A DNA stretch of 64,000 nucleotides from Trematomus loennbergii (taxonomy: Eukaryota > Chordata > Actinopteri > Perciformes > Nototheniidae), in contig JAAOOA010000611.1 in NCBI GenBank assembly GCA_012861695.1, positions 41,001 to 105,000 of the forward strand. Direction: 5' to 3'. How positions within the stretch are numbered: position 1 is the first letter of the stretch; every line of letters begins with the position of its first letter. This document shows, piece after piece, positions 53,989 to 64,000 of the stretch. The position numbers were made by a program, and so were the translations under genes. The notes beneath the pieces are model-generated. The model searched no databases, had not been told where the DNA came from, and saw nothing but the letters and a program-made list of their open reading frames with translations.

Positions 53989-54072
53989 CTGGAGAGAAAC
54001 AAGAGAGAGATCAGAGAGAGAATAAAGTGAGTTTGATGAGAACAGAATGAACCAATCACAGCTCCTCTCTAC

Positions 54073-54393
54073 CTGAGCAGGTGAGGCTAACAGCTGTGCC
54101 AGGTGAGCAGGTGTTTCTCTCTGAGGCTGAGCTACAGTCCAGGAGAGCAGACTCATGGCCTCCACACTGGAACTCTTTGGTCCCCATTGGAGCCTCCCCT
54201 TCTCCATAGAGCGCCCCCTGGAGGACTGAAGGAGCCCCACAGCCCAGCTGCCGGCAGACCACCTGAGCATCCTGCTGGTCAAAGTCAGCCTCACACACTG
54301 AGGACCAGGACGGGTTAGACTGGTTAGACTGGTCAGACTTCACCTCCAGTCTGCCTGAGCACAGACCAGTCCCCCCCAGCAGCCTGACAGAGT
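54073..54393 (-). CDS. SRCR domain exon A, copy 2 (intact)
   Basis: A continuous frame across the exon: VRLLGGTGLCSGRLEV, SSVCEADFDQQDAQVVCRQL, GEGEAPMGTKEFQCGGHESA, LLDCSSASERNTCSPGTA and LTCSG. Cys spacing fits a complete SRCR domain, an extracellular ligand-binding fold found in CD163, CD6, DMBT1 and WC1 families. The neighbouring exon B copy is broken, so the whole gene may not be functional as assembled. Confidence 0.75.
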
Positions 54394-55110
54394 CTGCAGA
54401 GGACAGAAGATCAAACAGAGGTCAAAGACACACCATCAAAGAGATGAAACTATATTTCAGAGATTCAAACTGGACTCAGTTCCAACATGAGTTGATGATG
54501 AACAACAGAACACATGTTGATAAGAACACAGACTGCAGGTACCCTCACATCTACATCTGATACCCTCTAGCAAGTGGTCTCCATTAGTGAACCCTTTCCC
54601 TGTGTCTTCAACAAAGCCTCCTCCTCTGCAGATCCTCTGCTCCTTCTGCTCAGGGACTCAACATCATGTTTTATTATTTCTCACCTCTCTAATAGAATCT
54701 GATCCTAGAACAAAAATCCCATTAGAAAATGAATTCTAAAAGATGAAAGCCAAAGGAGCCGGACTCTGCTCTGAAGGAGCTTCTCTGGGTGAAGGACCTC
54801 GAGGAGCCCCGGCTGAGCTGATCAGAGCTGTGTCCAGGAGGTCTTGGTGCTGTTATGGTGGAACCCAAAGAACCTGCTGCTGGAAACCAGAGGCTCAGAG
54901 AGAGGTGGAGCTGAAGCAGGAGTCCTTTCAGACTGGTTGTCCCAGGGGACTCCTGAGGCAGCAGACACACATGTCTCCATCCACACAGATATGTTTCAAT
55001 GCAAACACAAATACTTAGCGTTTTAAATAAATGCAATATAAATCCACAAATATACGACTTTAAAAGTGTTAAATGTTGTGCATCAATAACAGATTTGATG
55101 TTGTTACATT
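54394..55110. repeat. Duplicated intronic segment, copy 2
   Basis: Nearly identical to 45421-46150, with small indels (e.g. a shorter stretch at about 54670). Confidence 0.75.
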
Positions 55111-55749
55111 TCTATAAAAAAGGCTTTTGTGAGTGGATTTCTGAGACACCCTGACGCCGCTAGATTCACACATGAATGTATTCAAGGTGGGAGTTTCTGT
55201 AGCCAATCAGATGTCTGCATCATTTAAGCCAATCACATGAGTGCGTCCCTTTCGAGCGAAATGACTGCCCTGCCCACTTCCCGGTAAAACTAAGGCATCA
55301 GAACGAAGCGGAAAACAATGTTAATATCACTTCTACTCTAGCTTGGAAGAACACGATATGAGGTCCATCCTAAGTCTCTGAACTTGAGTCCATGCTTCCC
55401 TCACTTGCGTCCTTTCCTCCACACGGAGAGGAGGGAGTAAGGAAATGTGTTTTCAGAGCAATGAGACGTCCTTTCCTCGGAGTGTGACGTTAAAGGACTT
55501 CCGTTTGTGATTCCTGATCGCTGCTGGATCGGCTGTCAGTGGCTTTAACAGCTGCACACTTCTGACAGTTGTTTTACATTGGATTGCATCAAGGCTTTAT
55601 GATCTCCTTCACAGGAGACATTAGAACATATCAAATGGCTGATCACCACTTTCATTGCTTTTTGGATGATTTAGTCAACTTTGTAACACCCATGGTGTTC
55701 CCGTCAAACATGACCGCCATAAAGAAAAGGAATTAGTAACCATCCGGAC
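55111..55749. other. Non-coding intron sequence
   Basis: No exon. Bases about 55360-55520 look like a short inverted-repeat teleost element (CTTTCCTC and GAGGGAGTAAGGAAA motifs); ends not resolved. Confidence 0.4.
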
Positions 55750-56327
<578 letters not shown>

Positions 56328-56526
56328 GCCACAGCAGCAACAATAAAAACAGTCTCTGTGAAAACCTCCTCTCAGTCTGAAGACACCGCTTTGAAGACAT
56401 TACAAAGAGCTTTCAGTCTGTGACAGTCCAGGTAGCAGAGAGGGATTGTCTCTTTGTCAGAGAGAAGAGAGACTAACAAAGAGACAGAGGACATGATGTC
56501 ATAAACAATGTCCCTGATGGGCTTAC

Positions 56527-56815
56527 CTGAGCAGGTGAGAGTCTGGAAGTAGGGAGAGGAAGATGATGCTGCACACTCCCTCAGAGGAGATCCAGACTCA
56601 GCACAGAAAAGCTGATGTACCACACAGGTCTCTCTGAGGACTCCTCTCTCTGTCCCACAGAAACAGCAGCCACAGTCGAGTTCTCTGCAGGCGAATCCTG
56701 CTGCCTTCAGGGTCCAGAAGAGTCATAGCCCTCCACTGGTCTCCATTCTCCCTGATGTACCACTCCAGGTCTCCTGCACAGCGACTCTCTCCTCCCACCA
56801 GCTGAACACCAGGCT
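56527..56815 (-). pseudogene. SRCR-like exon B, copy 3
   Basis: Same structure as the other B copies, with deletions near 56660-56720 and 56760 relative to copy 1. The frame is not continuous. Confidence 0.6.
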
Positions 56816-56897
56816 CTGAAGAGAAACAAGAGAGATCAGAGAGAGAATAAAGTGAGTTTGATGAGAACAGAATGAACCAATCACAGCTCCTCTCTAC

Positions 56898-57218
56898 CTG
56901 AGCAGGTGAGGCTAACAGCTGTGCCAGGTGAGCAGGTGTTTCTCTCTGAGGCTGAGCTACAGTCCAGGAGAGCAGACTCATGGCCTCCACACTGGAACTC
57001 TTTAGTCCACATTGGAGCCTCCCCTTCTCCATAGAGCGCCCCCTGGAGGACTGAAGGAGCCCCACAGCCCAGCTGCCGGCAGACCACCTGAGCATCCTGC
57101 TGGTCAAAGTCAGCCTCACACACTGAGGACCAGGACGGGTTAGACTGGTTAGACTGGTCAGAGTTCACCTCCAGTCTGCCTGAGCACAGACCAGTCCCCC
57201 CCAGCAGCCTGACAGAGT
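56898..57218 (-). CDS. SRCR domain exon A, copy 3 (intact)
   Basis: Continuous frame, almost identical to copy 2. It differs in GEAPMWTKEFQC versus GEAPMGTKEFQC. All Cys positions are retained. It is the most upstream A exon of the gene visible here. Confidence 0.75.
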
Positions 57219-57480
57219 CTGCAGAGGACAGAAGGTCAAACAGAGGTCAAAGACACACCATCAAAGAGATGAAACTATATTTCAGAGATTCAAACTGGAC
57301 TCAGTTCCAACATGAGTTGATGATGAACAACAGAACACATGTTGATAAGAACACAGACTGCAGGTACCCTCACATCTACATCTGATACCCTCTAGCAAGT
57401 GGTCTCCATTAGTGAACCCTTCCCCTGTGTCTTCAACAAAGCCTCCTCCTCTGCAGACCCTCTGCTCCTGCTCAGCTCCA
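57219..57480. repeat. Duplicated intronic segment, copy 3 (short)
   Basis: Matches the first part of 45421-46150 and 54394-55110. Homology stops near CTCTGCTCCTG. Confidence 0.7.
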
Positions 57481-57837
57481 CCTCTGCTCTCACACACACA
57501 CTTTCAAAAGGTTTCATTCTTTACTCTCACATGTGTGTTTCACATGTGTTATCTGATTGGTGTTTGTAAACACGTTGTTCTTCAAACATGGCGTCATCAT
57601 TGAATTCAAGCTGTTGTTTGTTTATTGATCTCGTGTTTTCCATTAAATGGTGAATTGTATCATTCTAGAGGTGGAGGCTCCAAATAACCCGGTGGGTTTC
57701 ATGACTCTTCATATCAGCCGTGCTCCAGGCTGCAAGGAGTGAAATGAAATGTAACACTGCTTGTTCATTTCTTTTGGTTCACATTACATTGATACATTTT
57801 AGAGACACAGAAAGCAGAGAGGCAGAATCTGGAGTGA

Positions 57838-60027
57838 GACGGCCCCTGCTGTGAGGGTGATGGTTCTGGCCTCTAGACGGCCCCTGCTGTGAGGATGATG
57901 GTTCTGGCCTCTAGACGGCCCCTGCTGTGAGGATGATGGTTCTGGCCTCTAGACGGCCCCTGCTGTGAGGATGATGGTTCTGGCCTCTAGACGGCCCCTG
58001 CTGTGAGGATGATGGTTCTGGCCTCTAGACGGCCCCTGCTGTGAGGATGATGGTTCTGGCCTCTAGACGGCCCCTGCTGTGAGGATGATGGTTCTGGCCT
58101 CTAGACGGCCCCTGCTGTGAGGATGATGGTTCTGGCCTCTAGACGGCCCCTGCTGTGAGGATGATGGTTCTGGCCTCTAGACGGCCCCTGCTGTGAGGAT
58201 GATGGTTCTGGCCTCTAGACGGCCCCTGCTGTGAGGATGATGGTTCTGGCCTCTAGACGGCCCCTGCTGTGAGGGATGGTTCTGGCCTCTAGACGGCCCC
58301 TGCTGTGAGGATGATGGTTCTGGCCTCTAGACGGCCCCTGCTGTGAGGATGATGGTTCTGGCCTCTAGACGGCCCCTGCTGTGAGGATGATGGTTCTGGC
58401 CTCTAGACGGCCCCTGCTGTGAGGATGATGGTTCTGGCCTCTAGACGGCCCCTGCTGTGAGGATGATGGTTCTGGCCTCTAGACGGCCCCTGCTGTGAGG
58501 GTGATGGTTCTGGCCTCTAGACGGCCCCTGCTGTGAGGATGATGGTTCTGGCCTCTAGACGGCCCCTGCTGTGAGGATGATGGTTCTGGCCTCTAGACGG
58601 CCCCTGCTGTGAGGATGATGGTCTGGCCTCTAGACGGCCCCTGCTGTGAGGATGATGGTTCTGGCCTCTAGACGGCCCCTGCTGTGAGGATGATGGTTCT
58701 GGCCTCTAGACGGCCCCTGCTGTGAGGATGATGGTTCTGGCCTCTAGACGGCCCCTGCTGTGAGGATGATGGTCTGGCCTCTAGACGGCCCCTGCTGTGA
58801 GGATGATGGTTCTGGCCTCTAGACGGCCCCTGCTGTGAGGATGATGGCTGGCCTCTAGACGGCCCCTGCTGTGAGGATGATGGTTCTGGCCTCTAGACGG
58901 CCCCTGCTGTGAGGATGATGGTTCTGGCCTCTAGACGGCCCCTGCTGTGAGGATGATGGTTCTGGCCTCTAGACGGCCCCTGCTGTGAGGATGATGGTTC
59001 TGGCCTCTAGACGGCCCCTGCTGTGAGGATGATGGTTCTGGCCTCTAGACGGCCCCTGCTGTGAGGATGATGGTTCTGGCCTCTAGACGGCCCCTGCTGT
59101 GAGGATGATGGTTCTGGCCTCTAGACGGCCCCTGCTGTGAGGATGATGGTTCTGGCCTCTAGACGGCCCCTGCTGTGAGGATGATGGTTCTGGCCTCTAG
59201 ACGGCCCCTGCTGTGAGGATGATGGTTCTGGCCTCTAGACGGCCCCTGCTGTGAGGATGATGGTTCTGGCCTCTAGACGGCCCCTGCTGTGAGGATGATG
59301 GTTCTGGCCTCTAGACGGCCCCTGCTGTGAGGATGATGGTTCTGGCCTCTAGACGGCCCCTGCTGTGAGGAGATGGTTCTGGCCTCTAGACGGCCCCTGC
59401 TGTGAGGTGATGGTTCTGGCCTCTAGACGGCCCCTGCTGTGAGGATGATGGTTCTGGCCTCTAGACGGCCCCTGCTGTGAGGATGATGGTTCTGGCCTCT
59501 AGACGGCCCCTGCTGTGAGGGTGATGGTTCTGGCCTCTGACGGCCCCTGCTGTGAGGATGATGGTTCTGGCCTCTAGACGGCCCCTGCTGTGAGGGTGAT
59601 GGTTCTGGCCTCTAGACGGCCCCTGCTGTGAGGGTGATGGTTCTGGCCTCTAGACGGCCCCTGCTGTGAGGATGATGGTTCTGGCCTCTAGACGGCCCCT
59701 GCTGTGAGGATGATGGTTCTGGCCTCTGACGGCCCCTGCTGTGAGGATGATGGTTCTGGCCTCTAGACGGCCCCTGCTGTGAGGATGATGGTTCTGGCCT
59801 CTAGACGGCCCCTGCTGTGAGGATGATGGTTCTGGCCTCTAGACGGCCCCTGCTGTGAGGATGATGGTTCTGGCCTCTAGACGGCCCCTGCTGTGAGGAT
59901 GATGGTTCTGGCCTCTAGACGGCCCCTGCTGTGAGGATGATGGTTCTGGCCTCTAGACGGCCCCTGCTGTGAGGATGATGGTTCTGGCCTCTAGACGGCC
60001 CCTGCTGTGAGGATGATGGTCTGGCCT
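57838..60027. repeat. 38-bp minisatellite, about 57 units
   Basis: Highly uniform 38-bp units (core GGCCCCTGCTGTGAGGATGA) with a few one- to three-base deletions and GGGTGATGG variants. It fills an intron upstream of exon A copy 3. No spacers are present, so it is not a CRISPR-like array. Confidence 0.97.
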
Positions 60028-60513
60028 CTCCCCTCTCACTCTTTTGAAACTCTGAACATGGATTCTTGTGACTCTGTAAATGAGTGCTATATTTTCCTCC
60101 TTCCTCTGCGGGGTCTGTGGGACGTCCTACGTTGTGTTGGCGCCGCGCTTCGACTATGTGAGCTATGTAGGCCAATCACAACAGGCCATTTCACATTGGC
60201 CAGTTTGTGATTGGATAGAACATCTCACACAACAGAAGCCTGATTACGTAATACATGTTGCTTCTAATTGTATGCATTTTTTAAAGGGAAACTTATTTTT
60301 GCTATTATTTTATTTATGAATTATTCATTTTGATAATCAAAAATAAAATCCAGTAAACTATATTTTCTCTCAGTGAATTTTGATGAATGAGTGGGTGGGC
60401 CTATAGAGCCAGTAGCCCACCCACTACGCCCGGATGCTTCATACACTGTTCATCATTTGTTATTTGGGTATTTTTAAATAGTAAAAATAAGAAAATTAAA
60501 AATTAAAATCTAA
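60028..60513. other. Non-coding intron sequence
   Basis: No exon recognised between the two minisatellites. Confidence 0.45.
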
Positions 60514-60735
60514 TAGATGATGTCACAGATGATGTCACAGAAGATGTCACAGATGATGTCACTGATGATGTCACAGATGATGTCACAGATGATGTCACGA
60601 TGATGTCACAGATGATGTCACAGATGATGTCACTGATGATGTCACAGATGATGTCACAGATGATGTCACAGATGATGTCACAGATGATGTCACTGATGAT
60701 GTCACTGATGATGTCACAGATGATGTCACTGATGG
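60514..60735. repeat. 12-bp minisatellite
   Basis: About 18 units of GATGATGTCACA / GATGATGTCACT. It ends immediately at the splice donor side of SRCR exon B copy 4 and appears to have grown from intronic GATGTCA sequence found beside the other B copies. Confidence 0.95.
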
Positions 60736-60741
60736 GCTTAC

Positions 60742-61034
60742 CTGAGCAGGTGAGATTCAGGATGTGTTTAGAGGAAGATGATAGTGCACACTCCCCTCAG
60801 AGCAGATCCAGACTCAACACAGTCAGAGCTGATCCCCCACACAGGTCTCTTTGAGGACTCCTCTCTCTCTCCCCACAGAAACAGCAGAGCCACAGTCGAG
60901 GTCTCTGCAGGCGACTCCTGCATCCTTCAGGGTCCAGAAAGAGTAGCCCCTCACTGGTCTCCATTCTCCCTGATGTTCCACCTCCAGGTCTCCTGCACAG
61001 CGACTCTCTCCTCCCACCAGCCTAACACCAGGCT
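60742..61034 (-). pseudogene. SRCR-like exon B, copy 4 (unpaired, diverged)
   Basis: Encodes VGGESRCAGDLEVEHQGEWR and WTLKDAGVACRDLDCGSAVS. It then needs frame changes at GRERG (two extra bases) and near the SALRE block (one extra G). It is the most diverged B copy and has no A exon upstream within 2.8 kb. Confidence 0.6.
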
Positions 61035-63818
61035 CTGGAGAGAAACAAGAGAGTCGTGTCCTTCATTGATATTAGCATATTTTAATAATTAATCATTTAT
61101 TCTATTAATACTTCCGAGTGATAATCAGATCATTAACTCCAGCTCTCTATAAACCAGTGGTGGGAAGTAATAAAGTACATATACTCAAGTACTGTAAGTA
61201 CAGGTTTGAATGACTTTACTGGAGTATATGGTTTGATAATACTACTACATCACATGTATTCAACAAAAGGAGTTCCAGGTTACACTGACAGAAACGGGGA
61301 GTAAGATTTAGGAAAATCCAGGTAAGAAAACGCACTCAGAAAACCTAAGTACATGTAACAACGTATATTTCAAGTAGCTTCTACTTACAGTTAAGAAGTG
61401 TTTGTTACTAAAGGCACTTAAGTCAACTTTACTGTCACACTCAGTTTTTGTAAGTACATTTGACTTCCTGACGTATAGTAGATTTGACTTAAGATTACAT
61501 TTGCATGTTATTACAAATCTCCAAAAAAGGGACAAAGTCATTGCACGTGGGATGGGAGAAATGAAGGACCTGCGAGTCCCATCTGACTTTTTCTGTTCTG
61601 TTTTGTCTGCTAGTTCAATATAGGATCCAATGCATTCTGTTTTTGGTCAAACTAAGAAGACATTTGTGAATGATTTACGGCTAAACATGTTCTATGCTTT
61701 CAATAAAGCTAAGTGGGGACTTTTGGCTTTTCTTATTATTCTAGCTGTGGCCATAGTTTCAGGTGTTTAGTTCAGATTTGGACTGCTTCAACAAGCACTA
61801 CTGTACATCACAACATTATGTTTGTTCCTGATCAAATTCACCTTTAAGATGATTTGGCTGGCCCTTAAACTACTAAGGCTAATCTTAAAATGTACATGTT
61901 TCTTTTTGGGTCATGGGTTAACAAAACAAGAGAGTTAAACAAAGGAAGACATTTAGGGAGAGTCCTGTTGTTCAGGGGAGATGGAGAGGTTGGCTTCGGT
62001 AGATCAACATGATTCCTCCTCTCCCAACTTTGCTAAAAACCTTTATCCATAAAAGCTGCTTAAGAAAACAATTATAAAGAAAATGTTCTAAACTGCTGAG
62101 AGGGAGATTCCTCCTCTTTTGCCTCTCCTCCTTGCTGCAGGCTAAGCACCGGATGTTGATGTGGTTTGACATGCAGCTCTGAGATAGAGATCAGCACCCC
62201 CGCCCTTACATACTCTCACTACTCTCTGGACCTGAGACAGTGACAGCACGTAATGGAGAGACCGAACGTTACCTCTGAGAATGCTTCATCCCAGTCAATA
62301 CAAGAGATCCTGATTGGAATCATTTTGACTATTTTTTAATTTAGTTTTGATTACCCCAAAGTCATTAAAGAATGGGGGATTTGTGACTTTGATCTTAGCT
62401 ATCCCCATTTACTTATTAGAAACTGGCTAAATGGCCTTATCAATCGGCCAACGCTGAGTTGTTTATTGATGTATCCATTTTGAGCAGAAAGGAGAGTTCA
62501 GTTGTGTTATTAGTTTCTTCCTATCAGGGAGCAGTTCAATAAGTAGAATCATGTTAGAAGCTTTTTAACTGCTAAAAGTCATTAGAATAGGTTTGCTCAC
62601 TTTGGAGATTTGGACCAACTCCTTTTGTATCTGGTGTTTATCCAACTCCTGGTTGGTAGTAATGAATTTAAAGTAGATGTAACAATATCTTTAAGAAAAT
62701 GTGTGATATTTACTATAGCAATGTTTCAGTCCCTTTATAGACGTTCTGTTGAGTGGTTGGTTGGTGATGGACGCTCATATCAGAGAGAAGAGTTATCTGA
62801 TCATTTGTTGCCAGCATCTAGGACGGGTCTCTCACTGAGACTCCGCGGGGATAACAGGGAACCACCTCGCTGGTATGTTACAGAACATTTAGAAGATTAT
62901 TTTGACATTAGTCCTAGGAGATTGGGGAAGGGTCATTAGCTTTGTGTTGTTTAAACCCTTCTATACTCATGGTGCATATCTATGTTTTTCTGATATACAT
63001 GATTGTTAATCATTATATTCTTTTATTTTGTGTGACATTATGATAATATTCAATTGTTTTGAGATAAGTTTGCTTTTTAAACTTTGACAAGAATTAGCTT
63101 TTTGACTTTTATGTATTGTGGTTGCGCTTGTGGTTTGTGACACCTTGAGACGGTTACAGCGGGTATGAAGACACTGATGCAGGCGGCCTACGCAAAGGAC
63201 TTGAACCAACTTCCTGGGCCAGAGAATCGTAGAGACAAGCTGTCCTTATTGTCTCTGTTAATAAATTAAGTCTCTGTTAATAATTAAAGTATAAAGTTTG
63301 CATATTTGAAATGAAATGTTTAAAGAAAAAACTTGATTCTAACATGACATTGACAACGTTTCTGCTTTCATGAAACATGTTCATATTCCCTCTCTTTAAA
63401 ATACATATTATTACTATGAGTCTTTTTTGTTTTAATTTTAACTTTACATTTTGAATTGTTCATTAAGTAAAAGTTGAACCTGTGTGACCTCCTTCTCCCT
63501 CAAAGATAGAAAAGGGAAACCACCTGATGCAGAGAGGGAGGAGGGGAGAGACTATAAAATATGATGTGTGAAGAGAAAGGGGAGTTTTTTAGGCTTTTGG
63601 AGGCTTGAGAGCTTGGAGGAAGTTTTCTGAGGCCCTGGGCCCTGGGCCTCAGAAAACTATAGTTTCACATTATTATTTCAACATGGTAAAATCATAAATG
63701 ATGAAACTAGGATCAGTTAGTGGTGAAATCTTTAAACTACATCATGTTTTATGATAAAGGTTGTTTACAGACTGTAATCACTTCAAGAGTAACAGGGTGA
63801 ATAAACTGAGCACTTTAC
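61035..63818. other. Long intron or spacer with repeats and an unrecognised coding remnant
   Basis: Bases about 61160-61270 carry the common fish motif GTGGTGGGAAGTAA...TACTCAAGTACTGTA. Between about 62252 and 62940 there are successive open pieces, including a 109-codon frame from 62610 with RRSVEWLVGDGRSYQREEL and EDYFDISPRRLGKGH, interrupted by stops. They look like a decayed mobile-element protein that I cannot assign. Bases 63120-63260 end in an AATAAA-type signal. Confidence 0.35.
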
Positions 63819-63851
63819 CTGTTGAGTTGTGTTCTCCTTCAGCCTGGAGTC
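63819..63851 (-). CDS. Possible 33-nt micro-exon
   Basis: Flanked by TTTCTCCTCAG and GTAAAG on the minus strand. It encodes DSRLKENTTQQ in the open phase. It could be a short upstream exon of the SRCR receptor gene or of a neighbouring copy. Evidence is only splice-site quality and a length divisible by three. Confidence 0.25.
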
Positions 63852-64000
63852 CTGAGGAGAAATCAGAAGATAAGGTAAACAGAGTTTTCTATCATCTCAG
63901 GAACACGTCAGTGAACTCACTCTGGAGTCATTTCACCAGTTTACTAAAGCTGAGAATAACACGTTCATACAGAGAAGTCACATATTCAGAGTTAAAGCAA

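Noticed and set aside
57838..60027. CRISPR-like regular array
   Set aside because: Units are contiguous with no unique spacers, and the context is a vertebrate intron.

Overview
The window looks like teleost fish genomic DNA. It has intron-containing genes with GT/AG splice sites, very long GT/CA/GA microsatellites, many expanded minisatellites, typical fish DNA transposons and LINEs, and a tandemly duplicated SRCR-type immune receptor gene. No prokaryotic features were seen. The species cannot be named from sequence alone.

Layout. (1) 1-6.8 kb is gene-poor, with a 15-bp minisatellite running into (GT)n. (2) 8.5-23 kb holds a multi-exon gene of the teleost family I recall as DUF6729-containing. 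It is split by a complete 9,620-bp DNA transposon (10269-19888) with about 350-390 bp terminal inverted repeats and a 6-bp target duplication. That transposon carries two convergent genes: a retroviral-type DDE integrase on + and a HECT-type ubiquitin ligase on -, with a perfect 37-bp-arm hairpin between their 3' ends. (3) 23.1-24.07 kb is a second, internally deleted copy of the 5' part of the DUF6729 gene. It abuts an ISL2EU-type transposon (24.07 to about 29.5 kb) that has an intact YqaJ nuclease + PHD gene and a broken THAP-DDE transposase, with a 5'-truncated L1-like LINE nested in the transposase intron. (4) 30-35.4 kb is a mosaic of small inverted-repeat elements and hairpins. (5) 36.1-40.7 kb is a P-element/THAP9-like transposase pseudogene on -, carrying two different coding minisatellites. 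(6) 42.5-63.9 kb is a - strand SRCR-Ig membrane receptor gene. Its paired SRCR exons are amplified three and a half times, and it is invaded by a 6-kb LINE that itself contains three internal minisatellite expansions. A 2.2-kb, 38-bp minisatellite lies in one intron.

Almost every long coding unit carries one or a few single-base frameshifts, several in G/C runs. Many copies may be decayed, but the pattern also fits residual errors in a long-read assembly, so pseudogene calls are provisional. Exon limits come from reading frames plus splice sites by eye. Family names come from recognition of motifs, not from a database search.
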